DNA of 64,000 bases from Paenibacillus pinihumi DSM 23905 = JCM 16419 (lineage in GTDB: Bacteria > Bacillota > Bacilli > Paenibacillales > Paenibacillaceae): positions 62,001 to 126,000 of the forward strand of contig NZ_AULX01000006.1 of NCBI RefSeq assembly GCF_000422505.1, written 5' to 3'. Of this stretch, positions 1 to 10,406 are shown piece after piece. Made by a program: the position numbers and the translations under genes. Positions within the stretch are counted from its first letter, which is position 1. Each line of letters begins with the position of its first letter. Under the pieces are notes generated by a model that saw only the letters and a list, made by a program, of their open reading frames with translations, was not told the DNA's origin and did no database searches.

Positions 1-3000
1 GAATCCCTTCATAGCGGCCGCTGGCGCTGTTCCAGTTGGGGGCAAGCTCTTCTGCCGTAAACAGCAGATCGCCAAAGCTCTCCACCTTCTCCAGCTTCCC
101 GTTCTTGCTTTGCAGAGCTTCAATCATGTAGCTTTGCTCAAAGCTGTCCTGTCCCGGCTTGCGTGCTCCGGGTTTGAAGGACAGAGCGAACAATCCGTTG
201 CCTGCCGGTTCGATTTCGACATCGCTCACCTTATTCGGAGCGAGCGGGTCGATGATGTCGAACTTCTCTGCCGAAGTCTTCGTGCCAAACGACGTGTGGG
301 ACTTGAGCTCCACTCTCAGGTAGTAGCTGCCCTGCTGCAGCAGACCGCGAATATCCTCCTGCGCCCCGAGAATCGATACCTTTGTGACATCAATGTCGGT
401 GCTGCCGCTTGTAACCTTGCCGCTCACAACGCCAAGATGGTCAACAGGGAGATCCTTGGCAATTAACATCCCAGGTTCGCCCGGCTCCAGCACTTCTTCC
501 CCGTTTGCCAGAACGGTCTTGTTCTGAGTCACGGCATCCTCAGTCAGATACAAATTAATGGTATCTCCCGGCTGCGCATTCTCAACCTGCCAGGACGCCT
601 TGAATTTGTTCAAATCATCGCTGTCCTTCGTCAGCTTCACATCCTGCAGCCCCGGTGCAACCGGCACATTCAGCAGGCGTGTCTCTACCGGTGTTACCGA
701 TGTGAGTGTCCACGTGCCGCCTGTGTTGACACGATCCGCAGGAAGGATGATGTATGCCTTTCTGGAATCAACGCCATCCGGTGACTGGGCAGCCAAAATT
801 TCCTGTGTGAACGCATTGGCTTGCGGGTTCGTATTCGTGTTGTCAAAGACAACCGGATACAGCTTGCCGTCGCGATCCTTCAAGGTAAAGCTTGGCATAT
901 CCTTCTGGTCATATTGCATCTCAATAATGGCGTTGCCCGAAATGCCGCTCATCGGGATTTCATGGATTCTGCCGCCGTTTTTCGTGATAATTCCGCCGAT
1001 TCCGGTATTCACTGCGCCATTCTCCAGCACGCTCACACCTTCAGCAATACTGCGGTATACGACCCCTTGCGAAGCCTGTTCGGCGTCAATCCATGAGGTT
1101 GCAACCGTCTCGACACCTTGGCCGATAACAAGCAGACGCGGCCCCTTCTCCGGATCATCGATGACAAGATGAATCATGCCATCCGGCAAATCTCCGCCGG
1201 AGGTGCCGAATTCAATGCCGCCGCCCCAGTAGTAGGTGATGCCCAGCGAAATGAACAGGATGCCTATGCTGCCCCATACTTTATCGTTGTTCAGACCGAA
1301 GAACACGCTCGACAGCGGCAGACCGCCAACAACCGGAACACTGCTCGGGATCTGAACCCTCGATCCGATATAGCCTTCGAAATCGATGCGGTTCTTCTCC
1401 AGATTTTGTCCGACGAAGATACCCGCCTTTCCGATGATGACATCCCAGCCGCCGATATCAACTTCCGCAGCCAGGCGCACAAACCATGGCGTCATCCATT
1501 GGGCTTCCAGCAGCGCATAGCTCAGCATCGGGATCAGATCATCCTTGCCTGCATTCGGATTCGCGGAGAAATCCATCTTCCCTTCCACTTTGAAGCCTGT
1601 GCGTTTCACAGTCAGATCCACTTTGCCGAAGAAATTGACAGGCGAAACCCCGAATTTCAAGTCCACCCCTGCCTGGACCACGAGCGGGAACGGGTCCTTG
1701 TCGCTGCCGCCTGCAATGGTGTCCGCCAGTTCACGGATCGCGCCGCGAATGGCGGTCAGGTAGGTCGCCCCGGTAATCATGACGCCCGGTTTTCCCAGTG
1801 TTGTGCCGAAAGCAACAACATCCGGCAGCACCCGGCCGTCCTTCACTTGTTTAAAGCCGAGTTCAACCTCGACTTCGACCGTATTTTTCAAATCCGCCTT
1901 GAATTTAATGCCGTACTGGTTATCAATATTTTTCACGGGCTGGACATAATGCACGACGTTCAGTTCCCCGCTGACGTCTCCGCCGTCATCTTTCTTGCCC
2001 TTCTTGTCCTTTTTGTCTTTCTTGGAGCCAAGCAGTCCAAGGTCCTGATTCAGCTCAAACTTCATGGATGCGTCTACACCTACGAAGCCCTTCTCGTTGA
2101 AGACGACATTTTTAACCTCGCCCTCGACGACCTTCAGCTTGAGCGTTCCGCCAAAGGAAATGCCGCCATCCCTTAGAATAAAATCATTAAAGGAGAAGCC
2201 AAAGCCGGAAACCGAGAAGCTCGGTGCTGCAAACAAGCTGTGCTTGTTGAAATACACCTTCTCAATCATGACCTGACGAAGCGGATTGATGCGGTCTCCA
2301 AGACCCCCGACGGCCCATTTCAGACTGCCGTTCAGACTGTCATCCTCCGGATTGTCTTCATTTCCTTTGTCCTTTTTGTCGTCTTCTTTTTCGTCTTCGT
2401 CTTCATCTTCATCCTCAACCAGACCGTCTCCAACCGTTTTGTTGAAGCCGTTATAGAAGTCGAGTGTCCACTCTCCGCGATGGAAGACAAAGCCGCTGCC
2501 CGCCACACTAAGCAGACCGTCGCCTTTTACAAATAAGGAATCGAAAAACGGCATCCGGTCATAGCCGTTTACCCTGTTCTTCACGCCGAAAATATCCAGC
2601 TTGCCGCGGACAAATACCATGTCCTTTCCTTTATAAGCAACGGATTCGTTAATAATTGCAGGCTCGGTACGGGTATCAACGACAGCCTGCAAATCTTTGC
2701 CCTCGCCTACTTCCCGGATCATGCCGCGGACAACAACGAGCTTCTCGCGCTTCCCGCCTTCCACGCTCTCCTCATCGAAGAAATCCTCCATATCCTTCTC
2801 GGACGAGAACAGCTTATAGTTGTAAGCCGGTACTTCCTCCAGAGAATCCTCACTCAGGAACTCATCGAGCTTGAACTTGGAATCAACCGCCTTGCTTGCA
2901 ATTCCGAACAGGGTCTTGGTCTGTCTGAAGGCCGCAATGGAAGTGTACAGGCTGGAAGCCTGCGTGAACGGCTCGCCAGGGAACAAGCTGTTCAGTTCAT

Positions 3001-5032
3001 CGAGCAGTTCCTTGCCCGGGGTGCCGCCTGTTGCCACCGATTTCAAATCGACAGTCTGCTTATAGAGCGCCATAATCTTTGCTTCTCTGATCCGCGACTT
3101 CGGATTGTCCGTGACCATGAAGGACTGGGTGGTCGTAATATCATACATGGCGGCAATGTCTGCATCTCCGCCAGTATCGCCCTTAAAGTCGATCTGCACC
3201 TGATACTCGCCCAGCGGCAGCTCCGGTCCGAGCCCGGCCTGAATAACATTTCCGGCTGCGTCGACCAGATCCCCTCCGCGGTATGCAATTCGCATATCGC
3301 CTGAGAAGCCGTCATCCGTTGGCTGAAGGATGACAGAATCCTTGACCGGCACCTTGTAGCGTTTGCCGGTTACTTTTTCCTTCAAGTACAAGTCAAAGTT
3401 CGGCGCCGCCGTATCATTGCCCGTATTGTAGGCTTCGATGTTGGACAGGTTGAGCGTTACGTACTTGATATCCTTGCTGTACAACTCCTTCGGCGACAAT
3501 GCATAGACGTAGGTCGGAACCGCGTTGCCGACCGCCGGAAGCAGGATGAAGTTCGCCTTGCTGGACTCGTACTGTGCTTTAATGCCTTCGTCCTGGATGC
3601 CCTCCAGCTTCGCCTGGGTTTCCGGGCTGCTGGCCTTGAGCATATATTCCCTTGTTACCGGCCATGGTCTGCCCTTGGCCTGCACCTTGAAGGAGACGGT
3701 TATGGTATCTCCCGGTTTATACTTTGGAATAATCCCCTGTGCTGCCTCCTCCGGGGTTGCCGGCTTCCGGAACTCAAGTGACTTGCTGCGGAAAGCCTCG
3801 GTTGCAACCTTCCCGTTTGCATCCCGTACAATCCGCCCCTGCTCATCCAGCTTGACGAAGTTCAGTCCGCTCTGGAGAGACAGCTCCACATTGATTGTGG
3901 ATTGCTCCATATTAAAGGAAGCGAGATTCTCAACCTCGGCGATAATGTCAAACACGCCTTCATTGGCGTAATCGCTGTTGTCCTGGAGTGTAGAAAGCTG
4001 CTGCACCGGATCGATATAGCGGATGGAAAATACTTTGTCCGGCTCGATAATTTCACCCAGTCCGTATACCGTCTCGAACGTCTGCATCGCCTTGTCGGCG
4101 AGCACTTTCGGCTGCCAATAGAAGGCCACTGCCGAGTCAGCCGTTCCATAGTCATTCGTATCACGGGTAAAATCGAGATTCGGATTCGGGGTATAATCCC
4201 ACTTGGTGTTCGCCAGGCCATTCCAATGGCCGACAATCATCTCGTCCACGAGATTGATATTGCCCTCGGCAAAATTGTTAAAGCCGTAGGCAACCACATT
4301 GGTAGCAAGCGGGTTCGTTAAATCCAGGGTGTCCCGCATAACCCAATAAGGAGGCAGCTTGTAGAATGCGACATCCTCATCGGGAATGCCCAGCTTCTTC
4401 GGATCATGGACCAGCTTGCGCTCTACCATCAGCGGCGCCCTGTAGGTCGTGCCGATCTGGAACTGCGGTCCGTCATTGCCGGCGACCATCGTATCGAGCA
4501 GAATCCGGCTTCCCAGCTCCACTTTCGCTCCGCTGCGGTTCAAAACCTCATAGCGGACGTTGACGTTACCGGCATTTTTCTTATCCGCACCGTTGGAGTA
4601 AAGCATCAAAATCTGTTTGATTTCCACGCCTTTAATTTTCCAAACCGTCTCAATTTGCCTCGTTCCATTTGGATTGCTCACAATTCGCGGAGTGGTGATT
4701 TCTGAGAACAGTCCGGAAGCGAACTTGTACGGATTTCCGAAAATATAGTCCGTTCCGTCGATTCTAAAGGTCGTAAAGGAAGTCTCCGGGTCATCGCCGC
4801 GGAACAGCATATCGACGTTCTGGTCCTTCTTGCGTATCGGCTGTCCTTCCACCGTACGGATACCGAAACGTCCAGTGCTGTTATCGACCGTTACCTTAAT
4901 AAACTCATTTTGCAGCACGGTCGTCTTGGGTGCCGTTACCGCCGCTGCCACCGCCTGCATGCCGCTAATATTGGAGGTCAAAATTAATATGAGGGCAAGG
5001 AAGAGGGCTAGCGTTTTTCTCATCAGCAGCAC
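1..5032 (-). CDS. Very large secreted protein, 3' end outside window
   Basis: An open frame of about 1677 codons reads leftward and leaves the window without a stop, so the C-terminus is missing. I chose the GTG at 5032 because an AGGAGG ends 7 bases before it; the ATG three codons later (5023) would be 16 bases away. The N-terminus is a classic Sec signal peptide: two basic residues, a Leu/Ile-rich core, then AVAAA before the mature part. The mature protein is soluble and beta-rich in character. It carries an acidic Asp/Glu run followed by Lys/Asp tracts near residues 850-880, and a second Lys/Asp-rich stretch near residue 1000. Near the left edge a fibronectin type III-like segment begins (DPLAPNKVSDVEIEPAG). 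I do not recognise a family or catalytic motif. It lies 145 bp downstream of another giant secreted protein in the same orientation, so the two are probably co-transcribed. Function unknown; a structural or adhesive extracellular role is inference. Confidence 0.75.
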   Translation of the reverse strand, partial: MLLMRKTLALFLALILILTSNISGMQAVAAAVTAPKTTVLQNEFIKVTVDNSTGRFGIRTVEGQPIRKKDQNVDMLFRGDDPETSFTTFRIDGTDYIFGNPYKFASGLFSEITTPRIVSNPNGTRQIETVWKIKGVEIKQILMLYSNGADKKNAGNVNVRYEVLNRSGAKVELGSRILLDTMVAGNDGPQFQIGTTYRAPLMVERKLVHDPKKLGIPDEDVAFYKLPPYWVMRDTLDLTNPLATNVVAYGFNNFAEGNINLVDEMIVGHWNGLANTKWDYTPNPNLDFTRDTNDYGTADSAVAFYWQPKVLADKAMQTFETVYGLGEIIEPDKVFSIRYIDPVQQLSTLQDNSDYANEGVFDIIAEVENLASFNMEQSTINVELSLQSGLNFVKLDEQGRIVRDANGKVATEAFRSKSLEFRKPATPEEAAQGIIPKYKPGDTITVSFKVQAKGRPWPVTREYMLKASSPETQAKLEGIQDEGIKAQYESSKANFILLPAVGNAVPTYVYALSPKELYSKDIKYVTLNLSNIEAYNTGNDTAAPNFDLYLKEKVTGKRYKVPVKDSVILQPTDDGFSGDMRIAYRGGDLVDAAGNVIQAGLGPELPLGEYQVQIDFKGDTGGDADIAAMYDITTTQSFMVTDNPKSRIREAKIMALYKQTVDLKSVATGGTPGKELLDELNSLFPGEPFTQASSLYTSIAAFRQTKTLFGIASKAVDSKFKLDEFLSEDSLEEVPAYNYKLFSSEKDMEDFFDEESVEGGKREKLVVVRGMIREVGEGKDLQAVVDTRTEPAIINESVAYKGKDMVFVRGKLDIFGVKNRVNGYDRMPFFDSLFVKGDGLLSVAGSGFVFHRGEWTLDFYNGFNKTVGDGLVEDEDEDEDEKEDDKKDKGNEDNPEDDSLNGSLKWAVGGLGDRINPLRQVMIEKVYFNKHSLFAAPSFSVSGFGFSFNDFILRDGGISFGGTLKLKVVEGEVKNVVFNEKGFVGVDASMKFELNQDLGLLGSKKDKKDKKGKKDDGGDVSGELNVVHYVQPVKNIDNQYGIKFKADLKNTVEVEVELGFKQVKDGRVLPDVVAFGTTLGKPGVMITGATYLTAIRGAIRELADTIAGGSDKDPFPLVVQAGVDLKFGVSPVNFFGKVDLTVKRTGFKVEGKMDFSANPNAGKDDLIPMLSYALLEAQWMTPWFVRLAAEVDIGGWDVIIGKAGIFVGQNLEKNRIDFEGYIGSRVQIPSSVPVVGGLPLSSVFFGLNNDKVWGSIGILFISLGITYYWGGGIEFGTSGGDLPDGMIHLVIDDPEKGPRLLVIGQGVETVATSWIDAEQASQGVVYRSIAEGVSVLENGAVNTGIGGIITKNGGRIHEIPMSGISGNAIIEMQYDQKDMPSFTLKDRDGKLYPVVFDNTNTNPQANAFTQEILAAQSPDGVDSRKAYIILPADRVNTGGTWTLTSVTPVETRLLNVPVAPGLQDVKLTKDSDDLNKFKASWQVENAQPGDTINLYLTEDAVTQNKTVLANGEEVLEPGEPGMLIAKDLPVDHLGVVSGKVTSGSTDIDVTKVSILGAQEDIRGLLQQGSYYLRVELKSHTSFGTKTSAEKFDIIDPLAPNKVSDVEIEPAGNGLFALSFKPGARKPGQDSFEQSYMIEALQSKNGKLEKVESFGDLLFTAEELAPNWNSASGRYEGI

Positions 5033-5177
5033 AACTGTACCTCCTGTCTATTGGTCACATAGATTCTGTTTGCTACTATTCGACGCAATTGACCGCACAG
5101 CAGCCGTCCGCCATCTCCTAAACAGAATGACGGACTTTTTTAATTGCAGCTGCGGCTTTGCGATTTTCACAAGTCTC
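5033..5177. other. Gap between the giant genes, with a plus-facing hairpin
   Basis: The 145 bp gap contains an imperfect inverted repeat (GTCCGCCAT and ATGACGGAC, about 5108-5138) followed by six T on the plus strand. As an intrinsic terminator it would work rightward, where no gene ends. On the minus strand, the direction of both neighbours, it has no T tract. Readthrough between the two minus-strand genes is therefore plausible. Confidence 0.35.
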
Positions 5178-8100
5178 TTAGGACTGCTTGATCTTGGAAA
5201 TGAAGAAGGTTGCGTATTCCCGCTCGCGTTCCTGATTGCGGACAATAATGGTGTACCAGCCCGCCTGAGGGAAGGTGACCGTAAATTTGCCGTTTGCCAG
5301 TTCCTCGTAAGTGAGCTTCTTGGCGATATATTTCATCTGGCCTTCACGGTACAAGCCGGATTGATAGATCAGCTCGTAGGTTCCGCGCTCATTGGCCTGT
5401 TGTTTGCCGCCGATGTCCATCAGGTTGTATCGGGAAATGCTGAACGTAACGGTATTCGTCTCGAACAGCACGGATTCACCCAGGCCTGCGGAAATAAGCG
5501 CTCCATTGCCGAAGATCAGCATGCCGTCTTCGCTAATGACGTATACGTCCTGAACAGCCGTCGACGTGTTGCCAACCTCATCCGTTGCGGTATAAGTGAC
5601 CTGTTGACGCCCGGTCTTGCCAAGGTCCAGACCGCTGATGGCCACCTTGATGTTCTCCGGCATGGATACATTATCCGTCACGGTAAACCCGCCCAGGTCG
5701 GTGCGGAAGTCAAATTTCTGCTTATTCTGCACAACTCCGGCTTGCGCCTGCTTGAGCACCAGCTCAGGCGCTTTATTATCGAGGCCCGTCACCGTTACCG
5801 GAATTTTGTTCACATTGCCGAGCAGATCGGAGATCGCGATCAAAGTCTGGCCTTCGGCAGCAAAAGTTCTGGAATACGAGAAGCTTCCATCCCCCTTGCT
5901 GATCTCATTGGTGTACGAGCCGTTCTCCTGAATTGGAGCCGTACCGGCAAATACCTTGTTCGGATCTGTGGTCTTCCCGGTAATCGTCACCTTCACACTG
6001 CCCTTCGCATACTGCTTGCCGCCAATGGTCACAATTTGGCCCGACGGTACCGGATTGCCTTTCTCATCAACAAACGCGTATGCAATGTCTTCAGCCGCTG
6101 GCGCATCCGATACAATGCTGCTGATCTCTTCCCGCAGCACCGTCGTATTGCCGGATAGATCTGCAACGACAAATTCCAGTGTTCCGTTCTTCTGTGCAGA
6201 GACAGCCGGCTTGCTGTTCAACACGATGAAGTCTTTGGCTTGCGCGTCCTGCTTCTGCACTTCAAGCGTAACGCCGGAGGACAACACCACATTTCCGTCT
6301 TGATCGCGAATGGTGCCAAAGGTCTGGCTGCCGTCCAAACCATAATTGTAGGAGCGCACAAGTTTCACTCGAGGTCCTTGCTTGTCGATGTTGGACACGG
6401 TCGCAACAGCAGTCCCGATATTCCCTGCCTCATCCTTGAATTCGAAGGTGAAAGAGCCATTTTCGGTAAAGGTGTACACATTGCGCCCCTGGTTGTTCGT
6501 AATTTGCACCGGCTTGGAAGTGCCCAGCTTGACCGTCACATTGCTGTTCGTCGGTCCGGTGACCGAATATTCGATGCTTCCCATTGGCGGAGTGCCGTCG
6601 ATGTTGTTCACGACAACATACAACGTCTCTTTCCGGTCAGGGTTCGCTGTGTCTGTCAGGTCGAAGGCATAATAACCGTTCGACTTCACCGTAAAGGTAT
6701 TGCCCTTGCGAATCAGTACATCCGGATTCACTGCGGACGGTATAATCTTGATGCCCAGCGGAGCGCCAACCTCAATATCCACCCCGCGGTTCGGATTCAC
6801 CGGTCTTGTCGTATGGAGCGTTGCAATGGCATATACCGGCTCCACCTGTGACAAGGTGCTGATTCTCAAGGCATGGGGCTCGCTCATTTTGCCTCCTGGT
6901 GTCCGGTATTTGACCATAATTTGCTGATCGGCAACCGTTCCTGCGGGAATCTTCAGGGAGGCAAAGTTGGAATACGGACGCCACTTGACCCAGCTGATAC
7001 CGTAATCCGGCGACAGGGAATATTCATAACCACGCTTGTCCACGGTATCCAGACTTAGCTTGAGAACTGCTGTATAGCCGTCCTGCTCATCCCCATAGAC
7101 ATAGATCAGATCCGACTGGGATGGCGCTGGCTCTGTATCGCTGCCTCCTGCCCTGGAGACCTTGAACGTATCGTTGGTGTGTGCCAGTGCACGGTTGCCA
7201 GCACCGTCTGTAGCCAGCACGTACAGGCGGAAGTCCGAGATTTCACCTGGTTGAAGGCGCGAACCGTCAATGACAGCAACACCGCTCTCGGGGAGCGATT
7301 CCCACAGTGGGGAATTCTCGTCCGGCTCCAGTTCTCCATCCCTCACCCACTGGTAGCGGATGGAAAGCCCATTCTTGCTGTATGGCTCGGTAGCTGTGAC
7401 CTTTACATCCTGCGAGTCCAGCGGATAGGCCACCCCATTTTTGCTGAAGGAAACAGCAGGCGGCTCGTTATCGAAATAATAGGCTTTGGAATAGTAGTAA
7501 TACCTTTCGCCTTCCTTGGCCATCAGGTGCAAATATTGAATTCCGCTGCGGCCGGGATCTGCCGGAATGAGATAGTTCTCCGGGTCAGCCGCAGAGATCG
7601 TCAAATCGGTATAGCTTCCTGCGGAAGGCCGGGCTGCAGTTGTGCTGTATGCATAAGCAACTCTGTCCGGCGCAATGCCGCTAATATAGAACCGTACGTC
7701 GTGACTCTTCACATAGTCCGGATTGGACTCTGTTATAAATTCTGCATGCACGGTCTGCTGTGAATTGACAGTAACCGGTGCTTCCAGCGTCGTAATGCTT
7801 TCGTTGCCCGCATGGTCAGAAGACTTGATGTACAGCCAGTACTGCCCGTCTTCAAATACGTTGTTCAGTGTCGCGAATCTGGCCTGATTGCCGGAGAGCA
7901 TCACAGGACGCCACTCCATATCGCTTGGCTGGCTGCCATCCTTCACCCATTGGTAGACTACCTGGTTGACTCCGCTGTGCTTATCTTCAATCGAAGCTTC
8001 TACCTGGACATTCATGCTCTGGTCACCCGTCACCTGGTTGAAGACTACACTTGGCGCTTTATTGTCCAGCTTCAGTGTTGTCACTGCATAACTCCAGTTG

Positions 8101-10406
8101 GAGTCCTCCTGCTTAAAGTCGGATAGCGGCCATACCGCTATATCCCCGTACTGGCCGACAGCCTGCATCGCCTTGTTATTGGCATAGAAAATCTGTTCTG
8201 CCTCGGAGGCATTCGGAAGCTCTGCCTTCCAAGCTTCATATTGGCCCGGATTGTCGCTTACATAGGTTTTCATCTTCGCATACTGCATCAGTTCCCTGGC
8301 TGAATCCCAGGTCATGTCCGCTGTCCATGAATGCAGGTACCACTCTCCGCTGCCATCAGTCGTCAAGGCTTCCGCAGGTGGCGCAATCAGGTTCGTCTTG
8401 TTGTTCGCGACCTGAAGCTGCACGTCCGCATATTCGCCCGGATACAGTTCATCGGACGGCTGCTTGGCGGACAGCGAGTAGCGCTTGAGCGCTGCGGACT
8501 GGTCAATCCCTTTGTCCGCAAAAGGATCATTCGGGCTTTGACTCCACCAGTAGTAGACGAGACCAACGGATGGCGAGGCTGGTCCGGTCATGTTGGAGGG
8601 CCGGTAAATTCCACGGCTAGGCCGTTCGCTTCCGCGCTGGCTTGTGTCCGGCTCGAGATGAGGGATTTTGACAGCCGGATCGTTGGCATCAATGGTCACT
8701 TTACCGTTTTTGCGGTATGTCTGGTCGTTCGCTCCTTCAGCCTCATAACGGAACCCGATGACCGGTTTCGTATTATCAATCGACAGCTTGGCCCAGTCAA
8801 TTGTCGAGTTCACCAGCGACTCGTCCTGGCCGTTCTCATCCCTATGCAGTCCCTGGTAATTGGCAGGCTGCATGAGCATGTTGCCCGCATAGTCCTGGAT
8901 GACATCCTTATCGGAGTCATTGCCTTTCTGGTCATTGCCGAGCGCGATGACCTTCAGCAGCGGCGCCTCCTGTTTCAATTCGTCCGTTACAAAGGCCCGG
9001 AACAGCCATTTGTCGGTATTTTCACCGGAGACGTAATAGGCCTTTATCCCGTTGTTAAAGAGCAGGAAGGTATTGGTCGCTTCATAGCCCTTTTTAACGA
9101 CCGCTTCTTCGGTCAGTTGCAGGCTGAAATCGATAATGTCATTGTTGTTCAGCGTCATCCCCGTCAGAATCTCCGGCTGGATGCCGTTGCCTGCCTTCGT
9201 ATATTTTGGTGCGACAGCATCGACAATGACTCTGAAGCCGCCATTGTTATAATCAAACGGATTGACGGTTTTGGACTTGAGGAAATCCAGGCTTGCCGTG
9301 CTGGCTTTGCCGGGAAAGTCTATCCTTGCCGCATTGCCCGCTGCATCCGTCAAATCGGCCTCCCTCAGCTTTTGCTCTATCGTATAGTCAATTGGCGCGC
9401 CTTCCGAGGTTCCCGTAATTTTAGGTTCAAGCGGAAGATTGCCGCTGTGATGGTATTTGGAGCCTACGTACTGGTATTCAATGCTGCTGTTCAAGTTTTT
9501 CAAGCTTGCTACGGACGTGTAGGTCCGGTTCTGCAAATATTGCTGCTCCCCTGCTGCCGGGAGCCCCGTTCCTGCCGGATTAACAAACAGCGGATGCTTG
9601 AGAAAATGCTCGAAGTAGCCGGAGTTCAAGGCTGTTGGCTTGACAGGTTCGCTGAACTGATAGGCAAGCGTAATCTTTTCATTCGCCTTGACATACAGTT
9701 CTTCTTCACCGGTATTCGGATTCGTGCGCTCCGCCCCATTGCCTGTGAAGGTGTACCCGGTCATGACCGGGGCTGTCTCATCCTTGAATCTGAAATAAAG
9801 CCCCCGGGCACCGGTCCTGCCGTCCGTGCTGTCGCGGATGCCTTTGACAGTGACCTTGATTTTTGTAGTTGGTTTCAAAACTTGGGTTGTGCTTCTTGAA
9901 CCGACACCACCATGGTAGGCTCTCTCATGAATCTCGTTGACACCGTCGATATCAATCCATGCCTCGGTACCTTGATAATCCTTGCTTACGCAGATGCCAA
10001 ATATGCTGCTTGTGCACTCCTCAACCCAGTGCAGATTGCTCCAGCCCACCTGAAACTGTGCATGGCCGCTGGCAGCCAGCTCCTGCAAGTAGCTGTTCTT
10101 GGATACATCAAGCTCGAATACGGCCGTTGAACCATTCGTCGAGAAAACATCCCCGCGGCCAAAATCAACTGTTACACTGCCTGGCTTGGAATAGATAAAG
10201 CCGTCTTTTTGCGAATTAAAATTGATAAAGGCGTTTGTCGCCGAATAGGTCCGGTTGCCGACACGGACTCCGTTACCGAAAAATACTTCTTTATCCCCTC
10301 CTGCCGCCTGAGCTACGCTGATGAAGAAGCCCTGCAGCGGCAACAGCAGCGTCGACAGGATCAGCAGCATGGCCAGCAGCCTATGCGTCTTGCGATTCCT
10401 AAGCAA
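5178..10406 (-). CDS. Giant secreted multidomain Ig-like protein
   Basis: The product is 1742 aa. The frame can be extended to an ATG at 10442, but the only good ribosome site (AGGGAGG, 8 bases) points to the TTG at 10406, which yields a clean signal peptide: basic start LLRNRKTHR, Leu-rich core, cleavage near VAQAAGG. The mature chain is a string of extracellular beta modules. Phrases typical of bacterial Ig-like repeats recur, such as 'D..APSV.F', 'D..SG.....YQWV.DG', 'DKQGPRVKL' and 'DNKAPELVL'. The first 250 residues look like a distinct head domain, and the last 120 resemble a carbohydrate-binding-like or bacterial Ig end domain (QAGWYTIIVRN). There is no LPXTG motif, S-layer homology domain or membrane anchor, so it is probably released or bound non-covalently. 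It is followed by a second giant secreted gene, suggesting a two-gene operon. Roles such as adhesion or polymer binding are inference. Confidence 0.8.
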   Translation of the reverse strand: MLRNRKTHRLLAMLLILSTLLLPLQGFFISVAQAAGGDKEVFFGNGVRVGNRTYSATNAFINFNSQKDGFIYSKPGSVTVDFGRGDVFSTNGSTAVFELDVSKNSYLQELAASGHAQFQVGWSNLHWVEECTSSIFGICVSKDYQGTEAWIDIDGVNEIHERAYHGGVGSRSTTQVLKPTTKIKVTVKGIRDSTDGRTGARGLYFRFKDETAPVMTGYTFTGNGAERTNPNTGEEELYVKANEKITLAYQFSEPVKPTALNSGYFEHFLKHPLFVNPAGTGLPAAGEQQYLQNRTYTSVASLKNLNSSIEYQYVGSKYHHSGNLPLEPKITGTSEGAPIDYTIEQKLREADLTDAAGNAARIDFPGKASTASLDFLKSKTVNPFDYNNGGFRVIVDAVAPKYTKAGNGIQPEILTGMTLNNNDIIDFSLQLTEEAVVKKGYEATNTFLLFNNGIKAYYVSGENTDKWLFRAFVTDELKQEAPLLKVIALGNDQKGNDSDKDVIQDYAGNMLMQPANYQGLHRDENGQDESLVNSTIDWAKLSIDNTKPVIGFRYEAEGANDQTYRKNGKVTIDANDPAVKIPHLEPDTSQRGSERPSRGIYRPSNMTGPASPSVGLVYYWWSQSPNDPFADKGIDQSAALKRYSLSAKQPSDELYPGEYADVQLQVANNKTNLIAPPAEALTTDGSGEWYLHSWTADMTWDSARELMQYAKMKTYVSDNPGQYEAWKAELPNASEAEQIFYANNKAMQAVGQYGDIAVWPLSDFKQEDSNWSYAVTTLKLDNKAPSVVFNQVTGDQSMNVQVEASIEDKHSGVNQVVYQWVKDGSQPSDMEWRPVMLSGNQARFATLNNVFEDGQYWLYIKSSDHAGNESITTLEAPVTVNSQQTVHAEFITESNPDYVKSHDVRFYISGIAPDRVAYAYSTTAARPSAGSYTDLTISAADPENYLIPADPGRSGIQYLHLMAKEGERYYYYSKAYYFDNEPPAVSFSKNGVAYPLDSQDVKVTATEPYSKNGLSIRYQWVRDGELEPDENSPLWESLPESGVAVIDGSRLQPGEISDFRLYVLATDGAGNRALAHTNDTFKVSRAGGSDTEPAPSQSDLIYVYGDEQDGYTAVLKLSLDTVDKRGYEYSLSPDYGISWVKWRPYSNFASLKIPAGTVADQQIMVKYRTPGGKMSEPHALRISTLSQVEPVYAIATLHTTRPVNPNRGVDIEVGAPLGIKIIPSAVNPDVLIRKGNTFTVKSNGYYAFDLTDTANPDRKETLYVVVNNIDGTPPMGSIEYSVTGPTNSNVTVKLGTSKPVQITNNQGRNVYTFTENGSFTFEFKDEAGNIGTAVATVSNIDKQGPRVKLVRSYNYGLDGSQTFGTIRDQDGNVVLSSGVTLEVQKQDAQAKDFIVLNSKPAVSAQKNGTLEFVVADLSGNTTVLREEISSIVSDAPAAEDIAYAFVDEKGNPVPSGQIVTIGGKQYAKGSVKVTITGKTTDPNKVFAGTAPIQENGSYTNEISKGDGSFSYSRTFAAEGQTLIAISDLLGNVNKIPVTVTGLDNKAPELVLKQAQAGVVQNKQKFDFRTDLGGFTVTDNVSMPENIKVAISGLDLGKTGRQQVTYTATDEVGNTSTAVQDVYVISEDGMLIFGNGALISAGLGESVLFETNTVTFSISRYNLMDIGGKQQANERGTYELIYQSGLYREGQMKYIAKKLTYEELANGKFTVTFPQAGWYTIIVRNQEREREYATFFISKIKQS

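Noticed and set aside
1118-2176. Plus-strand frame of 352 codons near the left edge
   Set aside because: The minus strand carries a continuous coding frame here with a signal peptide at 5032; the plus frame is its shadow.
5108-5145. Hairpin with T6 as a terminator for the giant gene 5178-10406
   Set aside because: The T run is on the wrong strand for that gene.
4830-9899. Several plus-strand frames of 190-520 codons opposite the giant secreted proteins
   Set aside because: Antisense to genes with signal peptides and good ribosome sites; compositions are artefactual.
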